Assembly (NCBI GenBank): GCA_023101725.1
Contig: JALJCO010003968.1
Location: forward strand, 434,001 to 498,000
Source: Atherinomorus stipes
Lineage: Eukaryota > Chordata > Actinopteri > Atheriniformes > Atherinidae
Direction: 5' to 3'
DNA: 64,000 nt
In this document: one piece after another, positions 11,647 through 24,418 of the stretch
Numbering within the stretch: position 1 is the stretch's first letter
Layout of the letters: each line of letters begins with the position of its first letter
Translations under genes and position numbers: made by a program
Notes under the pieces: generated by a model
Database searches by the model: none
What the model was told of the DNA's origin: nothing
What the model saw: only the letters and a program-made list of their open reading frames with translations

Positions 11647-14600
11647 GTTTGAAAAAAAGAAAGTTATCTCTTAAGTTTTAAGTGTTCTTAAACGCGGCCA
11701 ATGTCTGTAAAGTAGGAAAGTAAAAGCACTTGTCAAAATTGGGTCTCTCTGCTATAATCTGACCAGCCCCCTCAGTTAGATAATATTCAACCAAATTCTG
11801 ACAAATAATTAGTAAAAACTGATCTTTACTTGTGTAAACCTCAGAATTTCAAGTGCAAGTGAATGCAGCATGTAATTTGCTTCTATATAATTTTCTACAT
11901 CAACACTACCATGCCCTTGACCACAGCATCATCTCTCCAGCTGTCTGTGTGGGTGAAAACATATTTGTTTGTTCAAACTGTGATAATTTTTTGAAGAGGA
12001 CATAAATTCATAAAACAGTGAGATGTGATAAATGTGCAAAGTTAAACATCCAAAAATTCTAAAGAAACAATGACTTACTTGGCTCAAAGCAATTTTTTGT
12101 CATCATCAGTTAAGAACAAGTGGTGGGCTGCAATGATTACTGTAATGCCAATGCAAGATCATCCTTAGTAAACATTTGACTATTTTCTATACAAGATTTT
12201 GCTTTGTTTCCTATTAGATAAACACTTTAGCTGTACGGGGCACAAATGCAGTTCTGTGGCACGACAGTCTGCAATGTGTCACTTTCACATAAAGTAGAAT
12301 GTAGCCATGTTTTTTTTTTCAAAAGGCATACATAAGCATGAGATGATTTTGTAACTGTACAATCAAGTCTTTTTTGAGAAGCATTTTATGCTGTGGATTG
12401 ATGTAGCTGTTACACACTCTGCTGTGAAACTGGGTTGCCTAAATTTAGAATGATATGAGAGAGCACAAACTTGTGTTAACATTTTAGACAGTTTTCTCTG
12501 CCTCTACTGTCACCCACTTCACTTGATGTTCATATAATCTTTATCTTTGATCTGACACCACACAGTTATAACTTAGTAGGTTAATCATTGTTAAAAATAG
12601 CAGGATGAGGTGTCCCCCTTTTAGTAAGGACCATGGCTGCACCATATTGTTTGCAGATTCCTACATTAATGGTTTGCTTTGCACCTCCAGACTAAAGAGG
12701 AAGACACAGGACTGAAATTCATCTTATTTACATTTGTCAGGAGAGCAACAAATTAAGAACTAAAAGCCTCAAGTCTGTCCTCAAAAATGTCTTACTTGCA
12801 TCATATCATTAGTAACACAACAAAATTTTGCTGGGAAGCTAAATGTGGCTGACGAAGAAGCTTTCAGTCTCTAATAATAAAACATAATAATAAATAAAAG
12901 ACAGTAATAAATTATAACATATTTCAAAAGCAAAACATTTAGTGTGTAGATGTGGTAAGTTTTTAGGTTTTGACTCATTTTCCTGGAAATATTTTTTGAA
13001 GTAGAAATTTAAAGTGGTTTTCAGAACACGCAGTCACAGAAGTAATGGCTTTTGTTATGAGGGTTAGGAAGAGGGCCCCTTCCATGACTTACATTTACTT
13101 GATTTATTCAAAATCAGAACACATTTTTAAAATTATTTTTCTTTTATTTTGACCAAATAGCTTTCTTATCTTTGCCAGATGTGGACTGAGATCATGGAAA
13201 CTTGTAGATTGAAGAACGGATGAGCCTCACTGTTAATTTCTCAGTTATCTAAAAAAAAAAAAAAAAAAAGTTCAATTGCAGCATATTGAAGGAACTCTGC
13301 TTTATGGTGCATAGATGAGGCAGATGTGTCAACTATACATGAAAGAGAATATGGGAAATAATACCAGAAGAGATCAGAGACGTTTTCTTGCCACTGGACC
13401 CAAGAGTAGAAGAAAAAAAAAAGTGCATACTGACAGCACGACAAGAAATATGTTTTATTATTTAAACATGACAAAAGCCGTCGTTCCCTCGTGTTTAACT
13501 TGGTGCCTGGTTCTCCGAGAAGTCAGATCTGTAATTTTCCTCCTTCTGCCAAAACAAGATTCACTCACTGAGGACAGGTTGATTCCTGAGACTGTGCAGA
13601 GACTTTCTACCACACACACACACTCAAACATTTACACAGTCTCACATGCACATTTTCCTCACACAGACTGATTAGAAACACAACTGTTTGCTCACTCCCA
13701 GCGGAAGGAAGGGTGGTTATCCTGTACTGCTAAGATATCATGCTGTCACAAGGACTATTCTAAGAAGTCTCCAGAACAATATTATTTTGCTTAATATTTT
13801 ATCAAGTCACCTTTCTTTGTAAAACACATTTAAATTCAATGAGTTGCACTGGGTTGTTCGCAAATACAAGGTGCCACAAGAGTTCAGCCAGGAGGTGCTA
13901 AAAGCATGGATCACTGTTACCAGGTCCTTGTATGATAAAAACATATTGATTTGGCAACAGCAGTTATGAAAAACTGGCCTGAACAACCCTCCTGACTTGC
14001 TTGTTTAACTTCTAAGGTCTAGTAAACAACAAGATTTTTCTCTTAAATTGTAGAGTATTGCAAACCATTACTCTTCTGCCAAGTATTTAATTTGTAGACA
14101 AAGCAGACAGTTTTAGTACTAAACTGTATGTAATTAGTATCAGAACTGTTGATGTGGGAGGGTTTTTTTTAGTTCAGATTAAATTAAATTAGTTGATCTT
14201 CTTTCTGATTTTAAACATGGCAAAGATTTTGTTCAGTAGGTGGCATAAATTCCAGCTTTTTGGGACACAGTGTACAGGCTTTCTGACTTAACTACCTCTT
14301 CCCTCTACAGTTTCTATCATGGGCAGCAGCCCCTAGTCCTGCCACAGGTGATAAGCTATAACATCCGTGTGCAAGCCAGGATGGAGAATGGTGGCAGAAC
14401 TATGAGAGGTCTATGGTGGCAAGTCTTCAACTTGCATCTATCTTATGATGGATCCTGTCCTTCTCACTAAAATGTCACAATGTTGCTTTGCAGAGAACAA
14501 TGTGTAATATGATGGGCAGAGTTTTTAACAGGTTATGTTTTGGGTCATGATTATCATTACAGTTTTGGTAAACTCTGATATGGGATGGCAAAACTTTCAG

Positions 14601-15889
14601 AACTGCATAACGTCAACGGCATAATGCTTGTAGCTGTTAGCTAACTTTGAAAACTCACCAGGACACTGGCGAAAAAACCCCTGTGGTTCTTTTCTAACCA
14701 CAAATTGTTGTCTGTCTGACAGTCAGTTCCACTAATCGTTGTCCTTTCTTAGTTTTTGTGATGCCTGTGGTCTGTCATATGCGTGTGGGCTGACAATTTT
14801 ATATCCTCGATGTAATAGTCCTCCATGGATCTGTGTAATTTAATAAAATGGGGAGGATTTAAATTCCTGATGTTCAGAGCTCTGTATTCCAAAGTAAGTG
14901 GTGGGTGGTATAAAATCCCACAAGCCAACGTGTACTAGTATAAATGGAGTCCTTAATCTTAAAGGACAGATTCATTCGTAGCTTGGTTGGCCACTATTTG
15001 AGAGAAATATAAATCTTTCATCATAATGAGAGTCAACATTAGTCAGGAGACATTCAGGGCATAAAATGTCAAATACTTGCGATCATTAGGAGAAAGAAAA
15101 TGTCAGTCTGGGAAGAACATCTGATACCGAGAATATGATGTACAAATATAGCCTGGTTTGCATGAATATGGATCTAATGCATTTATTCATCAGGCACATA
15201 TAGTGCAGAATATCAGTGGTTCTTCACCCCTTTAGACGGATGTAGTATCCAACCACAGCTCTGTTTGATGGGAAGAAACCCATCACTGACACTGTAGTGG
15301 CACAAACAAAAAGTGAGCTTATTTTTGTTTGTTTTATTTTTTTCAAATTTGTATGGAGTAGCTTCTCTCAATTTTCAATGCAATGTGATGGAGCCACAAC
15401 TGAAGTGATCACACAATTTTAAGTCTATTTGGATGTTTGTTTTTCATCTATACATAGTTATCTGACTACATACTGTAGTAGTAAATAATAATTGCAAGAA
15501 TAACTGTTTTTCCAAGAGCTGTGGCAAATGCATAAGTGTCTGCTGGGGTAAACATAACATACCCCTCCAGGAGAATCTGTTGTGCAATCAAAATTAGTGC
15601 AGGCAAAACTGAGCCCGATTTTTATGATGCCTGAAACTGCTCCAAAGATAAGTTGGTTAATGCCCAAAATAAAAGGACAGAGAAAATATTCACCAGTTGC
15701 ACTTATATGGAGTTATCTGCGGGTAAATATCATCTGCAAATCAAGCTTTAGTTTTACCATTTAATCATCCCAAAGATAAGACAATCTTTTCTTTCAGCTG
15801 CTATTCAAGTCAACAGCTGGTTCACTTTCACCTTGTGTCTACCGTCTTATCTCTGCCTGTTTATTGTTTGTTTTGTTTTGGGGTTTTTT

Positions 15890-15920
15890 GTCTGTTTTTT
15901 TGTTTGTTTGTTTGTTTGCA
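15890..15920. repeat. T-rich / (TTTG)n microsatellite
   Basis: A T run passes into about five TTTG units. It is simple sequence in intron 3 with no further structure. Confidence 0.8.
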
Positions 15921-16787
15921 AAATGTGTCGACCGTGTTAAACGGCTGATTCTCATGCAACCATGAAAGTAAAGGTGGTGCCAATGTGAAATAAAAAGGCC
16001 AGCCCGTTTGGCACTGATCCTCATGGATCTTAATGCTTGTGCTGCACCCTCTCTGCATGTATGAGTTAGAGAGCAACTGAGAGGAAATGTGTGTGTCTGT
16101 GCGTGTGCTGCTGGGAAATACCCAGCATTACCAACCATTAATGGTTCCTTTCAAACACACACTGCCCACTCCTCACCTGAAACTCCCTTTAAATGCTCTT
16201 ACAGCAGCCTGGTATTTTGGTATGATTTATGGCATCATTATTATTAGAGATGCTTTAATCTAGTCATCGGCAGAAATCCGGCTTACTGAGAGCTCGGTGG
16301 CTGCACTGATGACTGACACCACAATCATTGTGATGGAGCTTGCAGATAATGAGTCTCACTGATTTTGTTAGTAGTGACTGGCAGTGACATCACTTTCTTT
16401 GAGACAACTGTTCTAAAAACACTGCCAGGATTCATGTCTGTTGTTCAGACACAACTATGACTGAACAAACAGATTGTGTATGCATGCCACGATCTGCAGT
16501 GACGTGCATCTGTACCAGCTGTGCAGTGTAGGGTATGCACAAGTTTTGGGGTGTTTTTTGAGTCAGTACTGTAATATACTGTGTGTCCACCTCTGAGTCC
16601 CTTTCTGATGGGCATCTTTTTATCACTCTTTCTTCCTTGTATATTGAAGGCAGGACTTCGATACCTTAAATCAAAATGTTGCCCTGTCATTTGCCATTTT
16701 GCTTTTTCCATAGCAGTACACTCTGGCTTAAGTTCAGCTAACAAATGCATGAATACATACAGTACCACAGGAGGTACAGATGATATT

Positions 16788-16814
16788 ACTGTGATTAAGA
16801 AAAATAATCACAGT
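16788..16814. repeat. Perfect 10-bp stem, 7-nt loop hairpin
   Basis: ACTGTGATTA at 16788-16797 is the exact reverse complement of TAATCACAGT at 16805-16814, with an A-rich 7-nt loop. It is too short to call as an RNA gene and may be a chance palindrome or remnant of a repeat terminus. Confidence 0.6.
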
Positions 16815-17149
16815 GTTGTTTGGAGTTACTATAAGGTTACATTTAGTTGGACTATACTGTCTTTTAAGACTGTTAAAAAAAAAAAAAAACATTAGAGGAA
16901 TCAATTACTCACAAAAATAACACACTGAACAAATAATCATGTTGTAAGTTGCAAACATTTTTTTTTTTACATCTAACTATTGCCACATTAATCCTCATTA
17001 TAATTTAACTGAAAGAAGTCACCAGTTTTTCAGTCTATCATTTTGCTGGCTGAAGCCATTTCTATTTATTTCCTTGGCATATTTGTCATATTTTTTATTC
17101 AAATGGTTATTATTTCTGTGATGACTGTTGGGGTGTCTAGGGTGTTAAC

Positions 17150-17238
17150 TTGCCTGCCACCTAGTAGCAGCTGGGCTGGGCTCCAGCCCCCCTGTGATAC
17201 ACCATTGGAATAAGTGGGTATAGACAATGGATGGATAT
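17150..17238 (+). mobile_element. 3' tail of a non-LTR retrotransposon or tail-sharing SINE
   Basis: GCAGCTGGGCTGGGCTCCAG followed by CCCCCC, a degraded GATAAGTGG-type block and ATGGATGGAT is the characteristic 3' end of fish LINE/SINE families. Only the tail is recognised. Confidence 0.6.
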
Positions 17239-17899
17239 TATTTTGAATGATAAGTAAAAAAGATGTTTTGAAAGGCAAGAGAATTAGAACTTCAAATTCT
17301 ATAATGTTTCTTTTTTCATGGATTCACTTATCTGTCTAATTAAATTTAAATTGAATTATTTCTTAATACCATAACAGCAAAGATTGATGTATGCAATTAA
17401 TTTAGGTTAATTCATCACAGAGCTTGTCATTAATTTGATTGATGTTTTTAATAACTTGACAGCCCCACTAAATTATCATTTGGGGGAGAATCAACTCTTA
17501 GATTGATGGGTCATGAAAGTGCAATGCAGTCAGCAGGTAATCTGATAGCGGTTCCTGAATAATTCCTGGTTCCCTAAGGCTGGTTTGAAATGTGCATTGA
17601 AAGCTCTTCAGCTTAGTCATGTTAAAAACACCTCTGACTGAAGAGTTGTATATTCTGCTGCAAATTAATTGATCAATGAGACAGTTTACACAAGATGTTC
17701 TCGCGCACAAGGAAGTAGAGGATTTTCAAACGACTGAGTCAGAGAAATAGCCTAAGAAATAATTCCCTTCATATGCATATTTATTCAGTAAATGTTAGAG
17801 TTATTATAAGCTGACGCATTTCATTGCTAAATTTGCATTTTATTCTCTCACCAAAGGTAATTAGTGATAACACACTACTGGCCTGCATTTGAGTGAAAG

Positions 17900-17941
17900 A
17901 AATGTCACACATAGCTGTTTACACATAAATGTGTGACATTT
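17900..17941. repeat. Perfect 13-bp stem, 16-nt loop hairpin
   Basis: AAATGTCACACAT (17900-17912) is exactly complementary to ATGTGTGACATTT (17929-17941). The surrounding 150 bp is AT-rich with homeodomain-like TAATTAG motifs. It could be a regulatory palindrome or small-RNA hairpin; neither is shown. Confidence 0.65.
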
Positions 17942-18724
17942 ATTCTTTGTCAGACTCCTTATAAAGAAACATTTGAGGGCATAAATTAAAATTGGGGCAA
18001 TTTATCCACTACTAATTAAACAAGCAACATCACATGAGCAATCAGCTGTTTAAGCCAAGTCACCTAACTGTAGATCTCCACAGTGAAAACACGCTAGTTT
18101 TGTTACTAGCTTTTATTTAACTTATCCAACTTAAGTTTAGGATGTTCTTTAAATTTAAACTAAATGTAACCTGAAAGATCTTCAAATCACTTGAGCCAAT
18201 ATTTCATTCACAACACAGCATAAATGACATAACAAATGTCTAAAATGAGAAATTTGACCAGTCTAGGCACAAACGGGTTCATATCAAATGTGATGATTGT
18301 TACAGGTCTCAGAATAGTTGGCCCATGTGGATGTTTGCCACAGTGTAGCATCTCCTTCTCTTTTCAGAACAATTTGAAGACATCTGAGCATCAAAGCTAT
18401 AAGTTATGATGTGTTAAAATTCAATCCATTCCTGCCTGGTGTAGGTTTCCAGCTGCTGAAGAGTTTGTGAACATCTTTGAGGTATTTTCCATTTAATGAT
18501 GTACCAAATGTTTTCTGTATGTGAAAGATCTCTACTGCAGGCTGGCCAGTTCACTTCTCTTCCCTGACAAAGCCTTACTGTTGTAAAAGCTGCAGTACTG
18601 TCTGTGGTTTTGCATTGTCCTGTTGAGATACACAACACCCTCCCTGAGATAGGCGTTACCTAGATGGGAGCAGATGTTTTCCTAAAACCCTAAATACATT
18701 TCAGCATTCATAGTTTCTTCCAAA

Positions 18725-19098
18725 TAGGGATGTAACGATTACTGGTAAAATGGTTAACCGTGATAAAATTACCAACGATTAGTAATACCATTTCAAATTT
18801 GAATTATCGTTAAAACCGTGACTGATTACCGCACTTTGAAAAACTCCCAGTCATGCTGCTCATTGGCAGGAAAAGCAGTTGCAGTTCCAGTTTACAATGT
18901 TTGATTTATGAAAGCATGGCGGAAGACAACGACTGCACCCACATGGACAGTTCTCTTGAGATTTCTCCCCCTTTAAAAAGGACAAAGTAGATATTTAGAC
19001 CCATTTTGGATACTGTTAAAGATGCTGGGGGGTATTTCTATAATATCGCAATAAAAATGATAACCGTGATATGAAATTTTCATATCGTTACATCCCTA
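18725..19098. mobile_element. hAT-type miniature element nested in the Tc1 relic
   Basis: A perfect 15-bp terminal inverted repeat (TAGGGATGTAACGAT and its reverse complement) bounds a 374-bp segment. The flanks CTTCCAAA (18717-18724) and CTTCAAAA (19099-19106) differ at one base and fit an 8-bp target duplication. The Tc1 transposase sequence resumes on each side, proving that this insertion is younger than its host element. Confidence 0.85.
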
Positions 19099-19744
19099 CT
19101 TCAAAAACATGCAAGTTGCCCATACCGTGTGCACTTATGCACCCCTATACCATCAGAGATGCTGGCTTTTGAACTGCACACTGGAAGGTCTCCGTCCTTT
19201 TTAGCCTGGAGGATGTGGTGTCCATGACTACCAACAATAATATAATATTTGGACTCATCTGACCATAGAAAAATTTCCCCACTCTGAAACAGTCCATTTC
19301 AGATGAGTCTTGGCCCACAGGACATAGCAGCGGTTCTGGACCATGTTCAAATATGGCTTCTGTTTCGCATGAAAGAGCTTTAGCTGGCATCCGCAGGTGG
19401 TGCAGTGGTTTGTGTTCACCAACAGTGGTTTCTGGAAGTATTCCTGGACCCATGCAGTAAAGTCAGTGACACAATCATGCTGATGTAGTGTCACCTGAGG
19501 GCCCTAAGACCACGGGCATCCAATAAAGGTCTTCAGCCTTGTCCCTTATGCAGACATTTCCAGTTTCTCTTAATATTCTGATGTTGTGCACTGTAGATGA
19601 TCAGAGTTAAAAAGCATTTGCTATTTGCGATTGAGAAATATTATATTTTAAGTACTCCACAAACTTTTTATGCACACTTTCACAAATTTGAGAGCCTCTG
19701 CCTATCTTAACACCTCTCTAGGACATCCATTTATATTTATAGTA

Positions 19745-20257
19745 CGTTCCAGTTGTCTCTAAACGGACTTTTCATATAAATTTCAGAGGATGTGGCATCA
19801 TGAACTTGTTTTTCGGAGATACTGTACGAGCTCATAATTTGCAGAGGACCCTGAGATTGTAGATTTAAAGATGGCTTCATCCAGTACCATTGTTGTGTTT
19901 ATTAAACTTTTATATCAGATATTTTCTATTCATAAGTTTCAAGTGTAAACAGCACTGAGCTGTTATTATTGAATTTTACGGTTTTCTTTAAAACGCAGCG
20001 TGAATACAGTATGTGTTGTTTAATAAACACACACACAGAAATTGGCTGTTGCTGTTGTTGTTGTTATGGTAACATTGTTATAATGTCTGTGTTATTTTTA
20101 TAGCTAGAAATTTGTTCATTTCTAGCTGTTCTTGCTCTCAAATAGGCTGTTTTAGAGATGTCTATTTTTGCCCAGAGTTGGTGCAACTGGAACGGAAAAT
20201 ACCTGGTAATGCCGTCACCAACTCGCGTCTGCTCGGAATCCCGAGACAACTGGAACG
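19745..20257. mobile_element. Second nested insertion with 15-bp terminal inverted repeats
   Basis: CGTTCCAGTTGTCTC at 19745-19759 is the exact reverse complement of GAGACAACTGGAACG at 20243-20257. Sequence outside both ends reads as the 5' non-coding part of the Tc1 relic, so this 513-bp segment is a separate insert. A third copy of the core motif (CAACTGGAACGG) lies inside near 20183-20194. No clear target duplication was found and the superfamily is unknown. Confidence 0.6.
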
Positions 20258-21769
20258 AACCATTAGTTATGTTAAAGCCCTGACATCAATCAACTTAATC
20301 ACTTACTGGATGTTCTCCCACCTGAATCTTTTCTAATTTTCTTGCTTTCTTGGCCCTTTGTTGCCCCCTTGCCAATTGTTTTGAGGCCTGTAGCATGCAT
20401 CACATTGGACGTGAGCTCATTTAGTATGTTTTGTTGTGAAATATTGGCCCATGTGATTTGAAGGTCTTTGAGTTTCTGATTTGTTCAAATGTAAAGAACG
20501 TCCCACCTTTTGCTGGAATTCAGGGTGTTTTAATTTTATCAGGTTAACCTTAAAATATGGTTTTGAAGTTAACAACAGCGTAGAACAGGTTTTTATTCAT
20601 TAAAGACCCAGAATAACAATGTAATTTACAAAGACATTTGTCCTGATATTCTCATACAGTTCAATTAAATGCCACATAACTTTGCGTGGTACCATACTGA
20701 CTGGCTTACTGATATGCCAGTCAGGGGAGACACGGACATTTTGATGCAATGAGAATATCCTTTTTCACGAGAAGGCCACTGTCACTCTTGTCAACAGACA
20801 AAATAAAACAATGTCGTCTCCAGTCCCTCAAGGTTTCTCTCTCATTTTGCTGTCAGTGCTCTCCTGTTATCATTTCTCTGTTTTGTCTCTACCTCCAGTC
20901 ATTTCCCTCTTTTGTCCTCTACAACCAGCATCTCCCCACCTGTTGTCAGACAAAAATGATGCGATATGGATTTTGTGGCAATGGAACTTTTTTTGTAGGG
21001 TGTCAGGAAACTCTCAGGCGCTGTGTTTATTCTTACCTCATTTGCCAAGACTGGCTGAATCAAACCCCAAATGAGGCAATAGCTCCACACTAAGGTGTCT
21101 GTATTTGGAAACTAAACATAACATATTGACTGCTGAGGCATGCTGGAGATGCACGACACTGCCTGGAAGTGAGTGCTCGTGGAGATGCCTGTGGAACTGA
21201 CTTTAGGGAGTCTGCGAGCTAGTACTCAAACAACAAAAGAAATACCAGAACAGCTTTATAGAAGTATACTTATCAATATGTGCACAAATTTGCAATTTTG
21301 CAAATGAAAGAATTCAGAAAAAAAATCAACCAGTTGGCAAATCTGTTTAGCCAAATTTGTAATTTTGTCTTGTCATATAATTATGTGTAATTGCACGAAC
21401 AGTTGCACAAAATGTCAAATCACCTATTTTCACCCAAAAAATCAAGCATTTTTTTCTTTTACTTTAATTTAAGCTTAGAGTTTAACCTGCACAATGGGTT
21501 ATAAGTTTTAATCATTTTTACATCATTTTTACAACAATTTTTTAATCCCGCAAGTTTGAGACATCTTTCAAGTCTGTGAATCACAGGTACTCATTCCATC
21601 ACTCCACCACCACCAAATCATTTTTAAATGTGTCTTTGGTTATTTTCAGACAAACTGGGGAAATGTCCGCGGAGAAAGGACATTGTAACTCATTGTTTTT
21701 ATGCAAAGAGTTGATCTGTAACATATCTAATCATTGATCTATGTTCCATCTGTAACCTATGGTCATGAA

Positions 21770-22076
21770 AAATGGGTAGGAATTTAAAGAATGAGATATT
21801 TACACATCAAAAGATGGTTTCTAGCATCTGGCTAGGATGTTTTCCTGATCTTTCCCAGAGGGAGATGTATCTGGCATGTCCCACCAGAAAGAGGTTTCAA
21901 GGCAAAACCAGGAGAGATTATAGCTCCCAGTTGGCTAAGAAATACTTCTGAGTCCCAGAGCTGGACGAGGTGAATGGGAGGAAGGGTAGTTTGAGGATCT
22001 CAGCTCAGACAGTTTTCCCTGTGACCCAGTCCTGGATAAGCTTCAGAAAAAGCATGGATGTATGGATGGATAGTTT
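21770..22076 (+). pseudogene. Truncated non-LTR retrotransposon 3' end
   Basis: The segment contains GGCTAGGATGTTTTCCTGAT, GGCATGTCCCACCAGAAAGA and GACCCAGTCCTGGATAAGC, ending ATGGATGTATGGATGGATA. This follows the C-terminus and 3' UTR of a common fish reverse-transcriptase element (Rex/RTE-like; exact family not assigned). It is 5'-truncated and heavily mutated, with no intact frame. Confidence 0.65.
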
Positions 22077-24304
22077 TTCTTTTTTAAAAAAGAATTATCA
22101 TTATTTCTAGACAATTAGTGATCCAATGATACTAATCCTGTTACAAACATCCTGAAAAATCAGATTAGCGTGTAATTTATCACTTCACGGATGTTTTTGG
22201 TGTTAATTTTAGCTATAAGCATCCTTTGGTGGTAAGATAGTTGTAATTGAAATTGAAAGCAGGCTTATTTATGAGGACCTGCCAAAATTAAAGCCAGTTT
22301 GGATTTCTATCTTTGGCAAAGAAAAAGAAAAGAAAAAAAATACTTGAAGCAAACTATAATGAAGATCTAAACTGTGTAGACTACTTTGGAAATCTTAAGC
22401 ATGAAAGAATGAAGACAAGTAACAGCTAAAATAAATGAATATTGAATATTAATGCCTGTTTGACTAAAGCATGACAGAACACAGCAAACTGCTCTGAAAA
22501 TGGAGAGACACTCCAAATGTTATTATTAAGTCAATAAATACTGTTAGAAATGCTTTGGGCTGTTCTTGACTTGTCAGGCTGAGATGAAAACACTGTCATA
22601 ACTGCACACATTTCCTGCAAATGAGTTGCTGCACATAATGGTTCTTAATTGTTTGTGTGAGCTTTCTGTACCGGTGACAGTCTCCAGTGATCTCTTCATC
22701 ATTGCTGTTAGCAATAATGTTACTACACTGGAAGATGAAAGTTAGAGGAGTGATACTGCATAAAATTGAAGGATAGAAAACCCGTAACAGGTTCATCTAA
22801 GTTCTAAAGATGTATTTGCTCACGCATATGACTTAGGACATTACGTAATGTGACTGAAATCACAGAGGATATATTCTCCTACAGAATTCCATGCACAGAT
22901 CAAATTAAACTGCTTGATTGGATGCTTAACCTCTATACGCACTGGTAGCTGCATGGTTTCCATTAGAAGGGTTCACCTCTGACTGCCAGTGTGGCACTTA
23001 AATTCCTATGCACATTTATGAGTAGTGACATGCAAAAAAGCAAAGACAGTCATCCTCAGAGCCAGCGCCAATGACCCTGTTAAACTGTAAACACACTTGT
23101 GCCCATGTAGACAATTACATCATTTGTTCCATGCATGAGTTTTTATTAAATGGCACTGACGTACTCATCTAAAGATCGTGGCAGGAAGCACGGTCTGGTG
23201 GGCTGGTGACAGGCAAAATAATACACAAAAGAAAAGGACAGACACTCTGTCGCCAGTGGGAAGGGGAATATTTTATCCCATAAGAGTTGGCTCATCTCCC
23301 TGTGGGCACTTGTTGCCATAGCAACAGGAGCTGGTAGTTCCGGCAGTTTGGCTGGTTCCTGGTATGAGACCATGGGACTCGAGAGGGGTCAATGCAGGGT
23401 GCGCAACTTCGTAATAATAAAATTTTCAACCTTACTTCTTACGCATTTCAGCTCGCCCTCACATGAGAGTCTAAGGGAACCTCTGCCCATAATGCATTCA
23501 TTTATACCTGGTTAATAGTATTGATTTCCATCACAAGGGGAGAATCATCAACCTCACAATGTATGGATATCTCCCACTAGGTCAGAGAGAATTAGGATAC
23601 AAAGTGTTCATCTGCTCTGGCTCACTCAGACTCTGACCTACATTCATTTATCTTAATTTGAGCAGCACTCATGCACACAGAAACACATTCATCCACCATA
23701 CCGTGCATCATCTCATATCACCTTTTTGTCTATTTTATATTCCACCCAAACACGCATTTTGAGCTACTTCCCATTTCCTGCCTCACCTAAACACACATTT
23801 TTCATCTTGACACACTATCTTACTAGCTCCCCAATGTGTGTAATCCACCATCTGTCCTGCCCTTTCTCAGTCTCCTCTCTTTACTCCACCAGGCTGACTA
23901 TTCAAATTGCCTATCTGATAGACCACCTACTCACCCACTGTGCATCCTTCAAAACTGGAGCTTTGACACATGGAAGAGAAGAGGCAATAAACCTTGACAT
24001 ACAGCTCATTCGGGGTCTTGGAAGACACTCAACTGGAGTACTGTGAAAACACATACTGGTGATGGGCCGTGTTAGATCAAGAGTCAGGAGCAATGCTTTC
24101 ATTGTGCTGTGGATACCTGTTCCTACCGACAGCGTGATCCCGAAAGACCCCTAATCCTTCACACCAAGGCAACAGATTTAACTGGATGTGTGCTGAAGTG
24201 TGAGGGTGTGTGTGCATGAAGGGGAAGTGGTCTGTCACCTGGGCAACATGCGGACATTCAACACAGACTTGTGAGGATACTTTCAGGTGTCTGTGAAAAC
24301 TCAC

Positions 24305-24418
24305 TCTTGACAGTGGCAGTCCTGGTGCAGTTGTAGAGAATGGCCAGCTCTCCAAACACCTTCCCCGGCCCCATGGTGCAGAGCTTCAGGCTTTCCTTTG
24401 TCACTTCCACCTTCCCGT
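24305..24418 (-). CDS. prkg1: prkg1 common exon 3 (cGMP-binding cassette of domain A)
   Basis: This 114-bp exon enters and leaves in phase 1. The first codon (Asp) is split across the exon 2 junction, giving VYVME-DGKVEV. It then reads [20 protein letters not shown] and [12 protein letters not shown]. This is the phosphate-binding cassette of CNB domain A. The Glu of FGEL contacts the ribose 2'-OH, the Arg of RTAT contacts the cyclic phosphate, and the Thr of RTAT favours cGMP over cAMP. All three key residues are present. The acceptor is TTGTTGCAG (AG at 24420-24419) and the donor is GTGAGT (24304 downward). The next expected exon (LVNVKLWAIDRQ in the family) was not seen in the remaining 24.3 kb, so intron 3 probably runs past the left edge. 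Confidence 0.96.

Larger units (their letters stand above)
18300..20525 (-). mobile_element. Decayed Tc1/mariner transposon carrying nested insertions
   Basis: Read on the minus strand, fragments of a Tc1-type DDE transposase are visible in order. A helix-turn-helix-like part lies near 19500-19600. A WSDESK motif with the first catalytic Asp is near 19255, followed by a KPASLMV-type segment near 19150. A degraded second-Asp region is near 18620. NWPACSRDLSHTENIWYI with the catalytic Glu lies at about 18500-18560. The frame is broken by shifts and stops, so it is a pseudogene. The right terminus near 20490-20525 (ACGTCCCACCTTTTGCTGGA) resembles the family's inverted repeat. The element is interrupted at 18725-19098 and about 19745-20257. 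Confidence 0.8.
1..24304 (-). other. prkg1 intron 3, visible part
   Basis: This is all non-coding sequence downstream of exon 3. No further prkg1 exon or other gene was recognised. The interval holds the mobile elements listed separately. Between them (for example 3409-5053, 5663-9343, 11650-15890, 20530-21770 and 22080-24300) I see AT-rich intronic sequence with short homopolymers only. Position 4070-4096 is an uninterrupted A run. Confidence 0.85.

Noticed and set aside
20749..21093. Two overlapping plus-strand frames (114 and 87 codons)
   Set aside because: CT-rich intronic DNA gives Ser/Leu/Pro-rich frames; no recognisable protein.
23726..24046. 106-codon open frame on the plus strand next to exon 3
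   Set aside because: Composition is Ser/Thr/His-rich from CA/CT-rich intron; no domain, and antisense to prkg1.
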